Of a stretch of DNA of 64,000 bases, positions 10,688-20,644 are shown piece after piece. The notes below the pieces were generated by a model that did no database searches, had not been told where the DNA came from, and saw only the letters and a list, made by a program, of their open reading frames with translations. The position numbers were made by a program, and so were the translations under genes. Location: assembly GCA_024276605.1 (NCBI GenBank), contig JAJRWX010000009.1, positions 1 to 64,000 on the forward strand, read 5' to 3'. Within the stretch, counting starts at the first letter, position 1, and each line of letters opens with the position of its first letter. Source of the stretch: Planctomycetota bacterium. Its GTDB lineage: Bacteria; Planctomycetota; Phycisphaerae; UBA1845.

Positions 10688-12442
10688 TCATGAGGCAATC
10701 TCATCATTCTCAACCCAACGACGAATGAGCGCTGCTGCTCCTTTAGGATCATTTTCCACTAACCGTGAAACCTCATCGCCCAATTCCTGATAGCGAAGCG
10801 ATTCATCATCAACCTCACGCCCCATCAACAAGCTTTCCGATAGTGCCGCCTGCCCCACCGGATTTCCTTCACCAGCCAGATAAGGTTCATCGCCGGCTTC
10901 TATATTTATATCCATCGAGGCCTCATCGGATGCGGCGTCTTCCGACTTACGTGTCATACGCGACACCATGAACATGCTGACCATCGCCATGAGTGCCAAA
11001 CCAACCGACGGACCATACGTCCCTACTAGTGTCATAGTATCGTCACCCAATACATCAACCGCACCCGCTCCCGTCTCACCGGAAGCAATTTGCCAACCGT
11101 CGGAAGCGGCGGTCCATTGCATATCGGGGTAGATGCCAACACGAACGTCTTCAGGATTATCAGCCATGACGATCTTATCAACTTCCTCGCGAACTCGACT
11201 CACCTGACGATCCGTAATAGCCACAAACTCTGCATCGTCATCCTTCACATTTTCCTTATCCGGATAGGCTTTTTGCACTAAACCAACGATATAACTTCGC
11301 GGAATAGACACGGTAGCCGTCACGCGTTTGCGCGATAAAGGCATCTGATCGATCGTTTCGGTTTCGATGAGCAGGGGCGCAAAATTCTCAACGTCGCTAT
11401 CTTCAGTCGTGCTACTCTGTGCACCACCGGACGCTGTTACAGCCGTACCGGTATTCGCTTGCATACCGGATTCTGCAGGTTGGCTCGAAGAATTGGATTC
11501 CGATGATTTACGTTTTTCCACCTTTGGTTGTGGATCATCGTGCGAAAATTTTTCCGTACGACGTCGATTGGTATCTAAATCCACCGTAACCGATGCACGT
11601 ACACCCGGTATATCCGCCAGTTGAGCCATGATCTTCGACAATAAGTGTTGTTCATGCTTTTTTACGCTATCGAGGTAATCAAAACTCAATGAATCATCAG
11701 GGTGTGGCGGATTATACGATCGGCCACTGCGTGAATCACGAACGGTTACGTTGTAAGACTTAAGCCCGGGAACAGCGCCGGAGATCAGCCTAGCAACACC
11801 ATCAATCATGCTCGGTGTCATTTCGACGCCCGGCACCAACATAACATTGGCCGACGCCGTAGGCACATCACTCGCAAGCCCCAAACGCCTACGATGCTTC
11901 TGGTTAACAATCACGTTAGCACTTTGAATCGTAGGCGTTGTTGAAATGATCTTGGCCAGTTCATTCCCAAGCGCATAGTTTTGTGCATATATACGTGCAT
12001 CCGGCGATTGGAACGGATTGTTGTTGCCTACGACTGTGGCCATATCAAAAAGACTTCCATCGGGTAAACTCTGCGAAGCGTGCAACACACGAATGGCATT
12101 GTGTCGATCACTCGATCGAACGAAAATACGATTCCCATTGCCAATTCGATAATCTATATCGTTCGCGTTCAGCGCCACTTCTGCAGAATCCAACGACTCA
12201 AAAGAAAACTGCTCACTAACCACAGGCACCATTTCAGGCGTCGTTGACCACTGCAATAGCCAAAGCAGTGAGCCAACAATCAATGCCGCACACAACGCAA
12301 TAGCGATGCGCTGCGATACATTCAACTCACTCAACTGCGTTGAGATAGTGCTTAGGAATTGCCTGAACCGATCCATGGCATGGCTTTCTTCAATAATCAA
12401 CCCGTAGGCGACTCGGCTGGACCTCCATGTCCGACGAGTCAT
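10688..12442 (-). CDS. fliF: Flagellar M-ring protein FliF
   Basis: YscJ/FliF ring domains (LNANDIDYRIGNGNRIFVRSSDRHNAIRVLHASQSLPDGS, SANVIVNQKHRRRLGLASDVPTASANVMLVPG), two TMs, acidic C-terminus. Confidence 0.93.
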   Translation of the reverse strand: MTRRTWRSSRVAYGLIIEESHAMDRFRQFLSTISTQLSELNVSQRIAIALCAALIVGSLLWLLQWSTTPEMVPVVSEQFSFESLDSAEVALNANDIDYRIGNGNRIFVRSSDRHNAIRVLHASQSLPDGSLFDMATVVGNNNPFQSPDARIYAQNYALGNELAKIISTTPTIQSANVIVNQKHRRRLGLASDVPTASANVMLVPGVEMTPSMIDGVARLISGAVPGLKSYNVTVRDSRSGRSYNPPHPDDSLSFDYLDSVKKHEQHLLSKIMAQLADIPGVRASVTVDLDTNRRRTEKFSHDDPQPKVEKRKSSESNSSSQPAESGMQANTGTAVTASGGAQSSTTEDSDVENFAPLLIETETIDQMPLSRKRVTATVSIPRSYIVGLVQKAYPDKENVKDDDAEFVAITDRQVSRVREEVDKIVMADNPEDVRVGIYPDMQWTAASDGWQIASGETGAGAVDVLGDDTMTLVGTYGPSVGLALMAMVSMFMVSRMTRKSEDAASDEASMDINIEAGDEPYLAGEGNPVGQAALSESLLMGREVDDESLRYQELGDEVSRLVENDPKGAAALIRRWVENDEIAS

Positions 12443-12527
12443 CCGATACTAAAATATCACGCTCCACAAAGTAAATGGTATGTGATCGTCAACCTCTTTC
12501 TCCTGGCAACAAGTAACAACCATTAGA

Positions 12528-12556
12528 TAGCACGAACCCCGCGTTCGTTCGTGCTA
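12528..12556. repeat. Perfect 10-bp inverted repeat (TAGCACGAAC/GTTCGTGCTA) between fliE and fliF
   Basis: Left arm 12528-12537, loop CCCGCGTTC, right arm 12547-12556 overlapping the fliE stop codon; no T-run follows in the transcribed direction. Confidence 0.7.
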
Positions 12557-12865
12557 CACTCTCATCTGCTTGATTTCGTCATAGGCTTCCGTCAGCTTGT
12601 TGCGTACCTCCATGAGCAAATCAAACGCAATCCCCGCCTTATTCGCAGCCGCCAACACCTCAGCGACGTTGTTGGTCTCGCCCGTCAACAATCGCTGAAC
12701 ACCCACATCCGCCTCTTTTTGCAATCGATTCACTTCGTTCAGACTATCCAACAGGATCGACTTAAAATCCTTCCCTTCAACGGGCTGCTGACCTGGCGTC
12801 TGCAACAACGATCGAGCACCCGTCATCGACTGAACTTGGCTGGTGATATTGATGGGGTTGGTCAT
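12554..12865 (-). CDS. fliE: Flagellar hook-basal body protein FliE
   Basis: FKSILLDSLNEVNRLQKEADVGVQRLLTGETNNVAEVLAAANKAGIAFDLLMEVRNKLTEAYDEIKQMRV. Confidence 0.95.
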   Translation of the reverse strand: MTNPINITSQVQSMTGARSLLQTPGQQPVEGKDFKSILLDSLNEVNRLQKEADVGVQRLLTGETNNVAEVLAAANKAGIAFDLLMEVRNKLTEAYDEIKQMRV

Positions 12866-12989
12866 ACGTATTTATTCCGAAAAACTGATCGCTAATCGAC
12901 TATAGTCATTTTGTGTCGTGTGGTATTCATGAAATAACCATCGAGAAAATCCAAGTCTTATGACCGCCACACAAGAAATAAAGCTTGCT

Positions 12990-13406
12990 TTATGCCAGTA
13001 GACGTAAGGTACTAGCTGCCATCGCCTTACTGATTTCGATGACCGTCACATTCGCCTCGTACGCACGCGCTGCGGTTAAGGCATTGACCATTTCCGTGTG
13101 GTAATCCACGTTGGAAGTAGGCACATAACCTTTATGCTTGCCGCTCTTATAGGCATACTCACTCGTCGGATTAAATCTCAGATTAAATGGGGTGGGATCC
13201 TCGACGATGCCGGTCACCTGCACACCCGCTTGACCGGAATCTTTCGATTCACCCGGCGCAAACAAAGCCACTTTTCGTCGATAAGGAACCCATTCACCAT
13301 CAACCTTGCGCATCGAATCCTTCATCGCAATATTCCCTGCAATGACGTTCAGGTTTGTACGTTGCGCCACTAAGGCCGAGGTGCTAGTCTTCAGTATACC
13401 GTACAC
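12990..13406 (-). CDS. flgC: Flagellar basal-body rod protein FlgC
   Basis: MYGILKTSTSALVAQRTNLNVIAGNIA...GYVPTSNVDYHTEMVNALTAARAYEANVTVIEISKAMAASTLRLLA. Confidence 0.93.
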   Translation of the reverse strand: MYGILKTSTSALVAQRTNLNVIAGNIAMKDSMRKVDGEWVPYRRKVALFAPGESKDSGQAGVQVTGIVEDPTPFNLRFNPTSEYAYKSGKHKGYVPTSNVDYHTEMVNALTAARAYEANVTVIEISKAMAASTLRLLA

Positions 13407-13440
13407 AAATCACCCTTTCGACAATAACCACGAAGCCAAA

Positions 13441-13875
13441 TTAAACCGTACCGCGAATCGCTTTCCTCAAACCCGCGTATTTTCCTGACAACACCGTGGA
13501 AACAAACTCGTTGGACATAGCTGTTTCTGCTAGATCCGACATCTGCTTTTCAATGGACATATTCGTTCCGTCATGGAACAACACATTTTCCGCCGGCGCC
13601 ATACTCGGCGTCACATGCAACGATCCGAATTCATCCGTACGCAATTGCTGCCCATCATTCACAATGAACGGTTTCTGAGCTTCTTTGCCACGATTCTCGA
13701 ACGCTTGGCGTAAGGCCGACTGAAACGCATTGGTATCCAACTGCTTGGCGCGATACCCCGGCGTAGAACTATTCGCCACGTTTTCTGCAATGGTGCGCAG
13801 ACGTGCCTCGTTGAAGGTCATCGTCGCGACTAACGCCGGCGTGGTTGTACCGTCTGCTATTCTTGAAATAAACAT
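13441..13875 (-). CDS. flgB: Flagellar basal-body rod protein FlgB
   Basis: MTFNEARLRTIAENVANSSTPGYRAKQLD...NVLFHDGTNMSIEKQMSDLAETAMSNEFVSTVLSGKYAGLRKAIRG. Confidence 0.92.
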   Translation of the reverse strand: MFISRIADGTTTPALVATMTFNEARLRTIAENVANSSTPGYRAKQLDTNAFQSALRQAFENRGKEAQKPFIVNDGQQLRTDEFGSLHVTPSMAPAENVLFHDGTNMSIEKQMSDLAETAMSNEFVSTVLSGKYAGLRKAIRGTV

Positions 13876-14067
13876 GGCTACCTATTCTTCCACACATATA
13901 ACTTGCATAAAAAAAAATCTACAACCCGCCGGTGCCTCCAAGTACAGAAACCGTGCCAAGTCCACCAACCGCGATCTCACCATCATGCAGGCACATGGCC
14001 CGATGAGCGGAGAGGCCATAATTGCGCATTCGGCAAAATTTGCGCGGCTCCAGAAGATCACGTCGGC

Positions 14068-15027
14068 CTACAAAACAGCCATCGCCGATTGCGTAGCGGC
14101 AGCCTCTTCCCGCCATTGTTTTATCTTCAAACCCAACGTCCGAACGCCCATCCCAAGTGCTTTAGCTGACTTCGCCCGATGCCCGTTATATCGCGTCAAT
14201 GTTTTTTCGATGAGCTGTCGTTCCATATCCTGCAACATTCTACCTTCGCGAAGTGGACCAAACTCTGTCAATGTCCGAGCCTCCGATCTCAACCAGGGTT
14301 CAATAACTTCCGCTGAGATGGTATTCCCCTCGCACAGCGTAAGCGCACGTTCACAAACATTCTCCAGCTCACGCACATTGCCGGGCCAATGATACTCACG
14401 CAACAATTTCATAGCCTGGGGTGAAAATTGCAGCGGCTTAGGGCCTTGACCAGCAACGGAACGACCAATGAAATAGGTCACCAACTCAGCTACATCTTCA
14501 ATCCGCTCTCTTAAAGGCGCCACTGACACCGGCAACACATTCAATCGATAGAATAGGTCTTCGCGAAACCGTCGCTTCGCAACCCACTCTTTCAGGTTTC
14601 GGTTGGTCGTAGCAATCGCACGAACATTAGCCCGCCGTGTCACACTACTCCCCACACGCTCAAACTCACCCTCTTGCAATACACGAAGTAATTTAGCCTG
14701 CAGCGGTAATGCCATTTCAGAAATTTCATCCAAGAGCAGCGTACCGCCGTCAGCCAATTCGAAACGGCCTTTGCGTGTTCTATCCGCCCCGGTAAACGCA
14801 CCGCGCTCATGCCCAAACAACTCACTCTCCAGCAGATTCGACGACAGCGCCGCACAGTTCAAACATAGCATAGGACGATCTGCTCGGGGTGAATGCGCAT
14901 GAATAAACAAGGCGACCAACTCCTTGCCCGTACCCGACTCACCGCTAACAAGCACGGTTGCGTGACTAGCTGCTATCTGTGACAACTCCTCCCGCAGTGA
15001 TTGCATAACTTGGGATTCCCCAATCAA
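14068..15027 (-). CDS. Sigma-54-dependent AAA+ activator with Fis-type HTH (FlgR/NtrC-like output half)
   Basis: GESGTGKELVALFIHAHS Walker A, HERGAFTGADR (GAFTGA), R-finger region, C-terminal HTH; starts with TTG overlapping the TGA of the upstream receiver ORF by 4 nt. Confidence 0.92.
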   Translation of the reverse strand: MIGESQVMQSLREELSQIAASHATVLVSGESGTGKELVALFIHAHSPRADRPMLCLNCAALSSNLLESELFGHERGAFTGADRTRKGRFELADGGTLLLDEISEMALPLQAKLLRVLQEGEFERVGSSVTRRANVRAIATTNRNLKEWVAKRRFREDLFYRLNVLPVSVAPLRERIEDVAELVTYFIGRSVAGQGPKPLQFSPQAMKLLREYHWPGNVRELENVCERALTLCEGNTISAEVIEPWLRSEARTLTEFGPLREGRMLQDMERQLIEKTLTRYNGHRAKSAKALGMGVRTLGLKIKQWREEAAATQSAMAVL

Positions 15028-15449
15028 GGCACGCGGTTTGTGAAATCCTCAACAGACTTTCTCAACGCCTCATTCTCACGAGATAGTCGATCGTGCTCCA
15101 GCGCACGCTCAACCAAAACGGTCAACGCCGCCGTGTCAAACGGCTTCTGCAGATAATCGTAAGCACCAGCCTTCATCGCCTCCACAGCGGTGGATACCGT
15201 CGCAAACGCCGTCATCATAATAACCGGCGTCTCGCAGCCGCTCGCGCGCAACTCACGAACAAGTTGCACACCATCCATACGCGGCATCTTTAAGTCAGAC
15301 ACGATCAAATCGAAACCAACACGTTTAACTGAAGCCAACGCCTCAACGGGATCATCAAACATCGTCACACGATGATCTTCTCGCGTAAGTGATTCCGCGA
15401 CGGATTCCCGCAGAATATCACTATCATCCACTACACATATTCGAGCCAT
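15024..15449 (-). CDS. Response-regulator receiver (REC) domain, N-terminal half of a split NtrC/FlgR-type regulator
   Basis: MARICVVDDSDILRESVAESL...DLIVSDLKMPRMDGVQLVRELRASG...MMTAFATVSTAVEAMKAGAYDYLQKPFD; ends exactly in the REC-AAA linker. Confidence 0.9.
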   Translation of the reverse strand: MARICVVDDSDILRESVAESLTREDHRVTMFDDPVEALASVKRVGFDLIVSDLKMPRMDGVQLVRELRASGCETPVIMMTAFATVSTAVEAMKAGAYDYLQKPFDTAALTVLVERALEHDRLSRENEALRKSVEDFTNRVP

Positions 15450-15454
15450 CTATA

Positions 15455-16312
15455 CTATTCCTCCAATCCACATCGTTGGGCAACTTCACACGAAGTTGGT
15501 AGTACAACATGAAATGACGCACCACCGTGCTCGCGCGTACGTGCGGTGATCGACCCGCCATTGGACTCGATGATTCGATGTACAATAGCCAACCCAAGCC
15601 CGGTTCCTGTATGTTTGGTCGTGTAAAAGGGATCAAACACACGATGCAAAAACTCCCGTGGGATACCCGGACCGTCGTCTTCAACCACGATAGACACAAG
15701 CGATGAGTCCCCCGCTTCGTCACCTCGTCGTATCCATATGCGTCCATCCTGATTGACCGCATCTACCGCATTAAACACCAAGTTCATCAGCGCACGCTCC
15801 AATTGCGCCACATCGGCGTACACTTCCGCCTCATACAAATCCGAATCTATGTCAAGTACGGCACCTTTCGCTCGTAATTGCGGCGCCGCTTGCACGCTTA
15901 CACTATCCAACGCTTGAGCCAACCGGTGCAGCTGACGATCAGGTTCAGCGCCCCGCGCAAAAGCGAGAATATCAGTAACAAGCTTGTCTAAGTTACTCAC
16001 GCCCTCACCAATCGACCTGGCAATCCGCTGCTGTTTGGGACGATCAGCAAGGTCATTCTCCAACAACGACGAATACAACCCGATGCCACCGAGCGGATTA
16101 CGAATCTCATGCGCTAAACCAGCAGCCATCTGCCCCAATGCAGCCAATCGCTCGTGTCGCGCAAGTTCCCTATTTTTCTCGTGCAGCGCGTCACGTAGCC
16201 GATGTACTTCCCGGCCTAGCACTTCATGTGAACGCTTCAATCGCTCAGTCACGTCGTTGTAAGCTTCGATCACCGCGATGAGGTCACTCTCCTTGGATTT
16301 GATTATCGCCAT
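15455..16312 (-). CDS. Cytoplasmic histidine kinase (FlgS/NtrB-like)
   Basis: H-box GLAHEIRNPLGGIGLYSSLL; N/G boxes NLVFNAVDAV, VEDDGPGIPREFLHRVFDPFYTTKHTGTGLGLAIVHRIIESNGGSI; coiled-coil N-terminus, no TM seen. Confidence 0.92.
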   Translation of the reverse strand: MAIIKSKESDLIAVIEAYNDVTERLKRSHEVLGREVHRLRDALHEKNRELARHERLAALGQMAAGLAHEIRNPLGGIGLYSSLLENDLADRPKQQRIARSIGEGVSNLDKLVTDILAFARGAEPDRQLHRLAQALDSVSVQAAPQLRAKGAVLDIDSDLYEAEVYADVAQLERALMNLVFNAVDAVNQDGRIWIRRGDEAGDSSLVSIVVEDDGPGIPREFLHRVFDPFYTTKHTGTGLGLAIVHRIIESNGGSITARTREHGGASFHVVLPTSCEVAQRCGLEE

Positions 16313-16791
16313 CAGCTAGCCTCATCCAATCGCGTTGCAGTACGAGGCGGAGGTACGCGGCTCGCATACGCAGATACCGCATGCGCCATCGTATGCGTAG
16401 TACGCAAAGTATTACCTATCAATTGTTTCTTCGCAGCCAACATCCGTACATCCTGAGCATCCGCTGCTAAAATATCCTCAAATGACTTAGCGATCTCATC
16501 GAAATGTCGAGATGCCTGTGCTCGATCATGCGGAGAGAGTGACGCACGTTGACTTTCCCAATGCGCACGTACTCGCTTGATCTGGCCTCCCATCTCAGAC
16601 AACACTTCCATGACCGCTTGTCTTTGCTTCAATAAACTCAACAACGCCTCCGGGTCGTCTTGCACAACGGCCTGACGTTGTCGCTGTACCAACCGTTTCA
16701 TGCGTTGCAATACCTCGGCCTGATCACGAAACAACGTAAACAGCCCATCGCTGTGATCCAATGAATTAGATGTGGTTTGAGTATTACCCAC
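16312..16791 (-). CDS. FlgN-like flagellar chaperone / coiled-coil protein
   Basis: 159 aa helical protein in flagellar operon context; composition and length consistent with FlgN, assignment mainly contextual. Confidence 0.5.
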   Translation of the reverse strand: MGNTQTTSNSLDHSDGLFTLFRDQAEVLQRMKRLVQRQRQAVVQDDPEALLSLLKQRQAVMEVLSEMGGQIKRVRAHWESQRASLSPHDRAQASRHFDEIAKSFEDILAADAQDVRMLAAKKQLIGNTLRTTHTMAHAVSAYASRVPPPRTATRLDEAS

Positions 16792-16806
16792 TTAGATCGC
16801 GTTCCA

Positions 16807-19203
16807 TTAAAATAGTTCCGATTCACCCAGCCATTGAAAATACCGCCGCCAATCCGCTCGCTTCTCAGGAGACAATGATTCATCAAACGACGATTGTGGC
16901 ATGGCATCGACCAGAATCAGCGCTCGCGCAAGCGCCGCCCGTGCTTCGTTCGGTCGTCCAAGAAAAACATCGCAATTGATAATTTGCACATAAGCGGCTA
17001 ATGATGAAGTCGTATCCTGAAATGACCCTGCAGCATCTTCATACAGTTTGAGCGCGGCCTGATAGTCCAGCGTCTCAAAATAGCAATCCGCTTCATATAG
17101 ATACGCATGTCGCAAGTATAGCTTCTCTATAGGTGTCAGCGTTGTTGGGTCACGATTCTCAAACTCATCGATCAATTGTCGGTATAGCGTAGCCGCTCGT
17201 CCCAACCGATCTCCCGCTTCCGAACGTATCTGGAGTAACTCACCCGCAAAAGTCACCTCCGCCGCCTCTTCGCGTAAGGCCAACGCACTCCGACGATACG
17301 AATCCGCCAACAAGAACCGAGCGCGCGAAGTCGCGGCATCCACGTCATATCGATTTAGCGCCTCCTCCAGGGTGGAGATCGCTTCCTCAAAAGACTCGCG
17401 TCGATTGAGCACATCACCCAGCAAGAACATCGCCGACCGGAACTCCGGCGCTTCAGGTGTAAATACTTCCGAATCTTCAAGCACCAAACGCAAGGCCTTT
17501 TCCGCAAGCTCCTCCTGACCGGGTTTTTCGTTTAGATAGCATTGCGCCAAGGGTACCAGCGCACGTGCAGCATCGAGTGTACGTGGAAATTTCCGATAGC
17601 ACGTCTGAAATGACTCAATCGACTGCGCCCACAGACCCAATGATTGATACTGCTGACCGATGCGCAACAGTGCACGGGGAACAAGTGGATGCTCCGGACG
17701 CTCAATCGTAAACGTGCGATACACTTCAATAGCCCGCTCACGAAACCCACCCCTTGCATAATGATGCGCCGCTGACCATGCAGCCTCCGCCGCACGTTGT
17801 TCGGATAATGTATGAAGCCGTGCTAATTCATAGTAAGTATCCCCCGCCAACCCGAACATCACTCGCGCTTCTGACGAAGGTGACACCTCTATATAATCCA
17901 TACCCCCGCGACGCGCATTCGCATCATCCATAAGAGCCGCATCCAGCGCTTCCGCCTGCATGGATTGCAGATGAACCAGCTGCGTGAGCATCATGGACGC
18001 CGTATCCTCATCACTCCGATCTAACAATGACACCGCAAGTTGAGCATATTCGGTAGCAGCAGCTATATGTCCCGCGATGCGTTGCGTCTCAGCGAGTACA
18101 CCCAAAGATGTACGCACCACATCGCGATTCACCACACGCGTCGGCAATAATTCATCCATCGATTCGATCGCAATACGATATGTACTGATGGCGTCTTCAT
18201 GGCGTTCCAGCATGGCATACGCGCGGGCCATACCCACGCGACTGGCCACCGCATACGCACTCGTCGCATGGTGCGCAAGCACATCTTCAAAAAAGGACAG
18301 TGCCTCCATCGGGCGCTTCGGCGTTTTCACTCCCATAACAACCTGACCCAACAGCCAGCCGGTCTTCGCATAAGTTAGATCATCTTGCTCCAGATCATTG
18401 CGAATCGTGCGCAAATAAGTCTCAGCCTCATCTTCAAGACCTTGGCTATACAGTAGCCACGACTCCAAATACGCAAACGCATGCTTAAAATCGGATTGAT
18501 CGAATTGAGATTTATGCTTGACCAGCAACGTGCTGGCTTCACTTAACAGGTCAAGTTCGTCGAGTACATATAACTGCAACGCCAACGCCTTGATCTGCAA
18601 GTCTAGTCGATGGGCGGGAACCTCAGAAATAAAGGTATCCAGGTCACGTTTCAATTGCTCATTAGTCGGATCTAAATATCGATCTTCAAGCGTAATCCTA
18701 TACCATTGCACTTCAGCTTTTTGATCCAGGGGCTGTTTCTCGGCTCTTTTCAAATAATGAACCGCTGAGCTATAATCTTTCTTCCATTCTGAAGCCAACC
18801 CCAAATTCACAAAATCCTCACCACTTAGCGCTACGCCCCGTGTAGCTGCATAGCGATAGTGCCCGATAATCTGGTTACCAATCAATGCATTAAAAAGACG
18901 ATCACGACGAGACAAGCCCGACGCTGCCCTACCAAGCCGCAAATATAATTGGGCCATATCATTCTCTGATATGTTCTCGCGGGCTAATAACGCATGAACA
19001 ACGTCTACAGCCTCGTTGAACTGACGCCCGGCGATCATGGTATCGATGTGCGTGAAGGCACGATGCAACGGTAGCGCCGTCGGTGATGGTCGAATCCGCC
19101 ATACCGCTGCACCTAACAACACAAAGGAAACAACAGCCAGCGGGATTTGCCACTTACCCGCTACCCGTCGACCAATGCTCTGCCAACTTGATTCCTCGCT
19201 CAT
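16807..19203 (-). CDS. TPR-repeat membrane-anchored protein
   Basis: N-terminal TM (IPLAVVSFVLLGAAVWRI) followed by many TPR-like repeats over about 750 aa. Confidence 0.85.
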   Translation of the reverse strand: MSEESSWQSIGRRVAGKWQIPLAVVSFVLLGAAVWRIRPSPTALPLHRAFTHIDTMIAGRQFNEAVDVVHALLARENISENDMAQLYLRLGRAASGLSRRDRLFNALIGNQIIGHYRYAATRGVALSGEDFVNLGLASEWKKDYSSAVHYLKRAEKQPLDQKAEVQWYRITLEDRYLDPTNEQLKRDLDTFISEVPAHRLDLQIKALALQLYVLDELDLLSEASTLLVKHKSQFDQSDFKHAFAYLESWLLYSQGLEDEAETYLRTIRNDLEQDDLTYAKTGWLLGQVVMGVKTPKRPMEALSFFEDVLAHHATSAYAVASRVGMARAYAMLERHEDAISTYRIAIESMDELLPTRVVNRDVVRTSLGVLAETQRIAGHIAAATEYAQLAVSLLDRSDEDTASMMLTQLVHLQSMQAEALDAALMDDANARRGGMDYIEVSPSSEARVMFGLAGDTYYELARLHTLSEQRAAEAAWSAAHHYARGGFRERAIEVYRTFTIERPEHPLVPRALLRIGQQYQSLGLWAQSIESFQTCYRKFPRTLDAARALVPLAQCYLNEKPGQEELAEKALRLVLEDSEVFTPEAPEFRSAMFLLGDVLNRRESFEEAISTLEEALNRYDVDAATSRARFLLADSYRRSALALREEAAEVTFAGELLQIRSEAGDRLGRAATLYRQLIDEFENRDPTTLTPIEKLYLRHAYLYEADCYFETLDYQAALKLYEDAAGSFQDTTSSLAAYVQIINCDVFLGRPNEARAALARALILVDAMPQSSFDESLSPEKRADWRRYFQWLGESELF

Positions 19204-19627
19204 CCGTGAGCCCTCGCTCGTGATAATTCACCACATCCTCCTGACGTGGTACCACTGTGTCGGCAGATATTGCCGATTTGCTCCACCCCACCCATGCAAA
19301 CATCACAGCCATCGTAGTCTGCAAAGAGCAATTCGAAACGCCATACATGCAAGGTAACCATTGATCTAAAATAAGGTTGTGTACAGGGCACCAAGCACCT
19401 GCAAATGCCGACACCCTACCGTAGAGTTTGCTCCCAGTACTAAAAGCACAACATCAGCATCTTCCGCTCATAGCGGACTATCCCCTCAAACGCTTCTAAG
19501 GTATCAGGGCTGACAGTATACATACCAAACCAACAGAGATATCAGCATCATGAGAATCTGAGGATGCGTAAGCCATCTTTTCGTACCTGGATATAATGAT
19601 ACGGAGCGTAATCTTGCGTAGTGATGC

Positions 19628-20413
19628 CTACGCAGAGCGTACCTGTATATGAGCCGATCGAGAATAACGGCTATCTGCCCGACCGCGATTAATCGCAATC
19701 TCCAGGTAACCGGCACTGCCCACGTAGGACACAACCTCGCCCTGTGGCACGTCGGAAAAGGTATCAGCCACCGGCCCAATGTCTGTGCCATCAACGCTAA
19801 CCACCATATCACGCCCCAGCCCGGCAAGCTGGGATAGTTGAGATGCATGTAGATTAGAGACGAGAGTACCAAAATGATCGACAACAAGCACGCTACCGCA
19901 CAAAGTGTTTCCTTCATGCGCCGCCCGTAACGGTATCTTGAGTTTTACCATTCTATGACATTCGGAACCAAACGCTTCAGGCAAAATCCCGTTAGCCAGC
20001 TGGGCCGCAGTCGGAGCCATCACATCACGACCATGAAATGTTGATGACACCTCGTCGAGAAAATGGCGCGATGCCTCGACGTAATGCACCGCGTCGATTT
20101 GATATTCATGCGCAACAAAACTCATCAGCCCATTGTCCGGCGTCACAAAATATCGCCCCTCACAACGCCCGACAATCATCTTCCTTTCCGAGCCAACACC
20201 GGGATCAATCACTACAAGATGCACCGTGCCAACCGGAAACCTAGACCAAACCTGCCCAAGCACGAACGCGCCATGTACCTTATCATACGGACGTATCGAA
20301 TGAGAAATATCAACCAGTTGAGCATCGGGCGATAGGCTCTTGATAACGCCCTTCATAGCGCCAACATAATAATCCTGTGTGCCAAAATCCGTCATCAGCG
20401 TGATAATACTCAT
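19628..20413 (-). CDS. SAM hydroxide adenosyltransferase (DUF62 / fluorinase-like superfamily)
   Basis: MSIITLMTDFGTQDYYVGAMKGVIKSL...DISHSIRPYDKVHGAFVL...VHLVVIDPGVGSERKMI...TPDNGLMSFV motifs. Confidence 0.93.
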   Translation of the reverse strand: MSIITLMTDFGTQDYYVGAMKGVIKSLSPDAQLVDISHSIRPYDKVHGAFVLGQVWSRFPVGTVHLVVIDPGVGSERKMIVGRCEGRYFVTPDNGLMSFVAHEYQIDAVHYVEASRHFLDEVSSTFHGRDVMAPTAAQLANGILPEAFGSECHRMVKLKIPLRAAHEGNTLCGSVLVVDHFGTLVSNLHASQLSQLAGLGRDMVVSVDGTDIGPVADTFSDVPQGEVVSYVGSAGYLEIAINRGRADSRYSRSAHIQVRSA

Positions 20414-20644
20414 CGATCACTATCCATCAGAGCCTGGTCTAGCCATAACCACCAACTCGACACAAATGCATAATTCGCTACCCAATAAAAGGACAAAACA
20501 TAATCATCTGATACAATAACGACAAGGTCAATCTATGGTAGTGTTCGCGTATTTTGTGCATGGCTGTATCTAAACAATCTTCCATAAGAACCCTGATGGG
20601 AACCGATTCTGAAAAACGGTACTTGCTCAAAGTAACATGAAGGC

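Noticed and set aside
13876-13960. Sigma-54 promoter upstream of flgB
   Set aside because: AGGCAC...TTGT is present but the GG-N10-GC spacing is not satisfied; not callable by eye.
13730-14392. 220-aa + strand ORF
   Set aside because: Antisense to flgB and the sigma-54 activator; no domain signature.
19504-19917. 137-aa minus ORF starting inside the SAM hydroxide adenosyltransferase gene
   Set aside because: Overlaps a well-supported CDS in another frame; no recognisable family.
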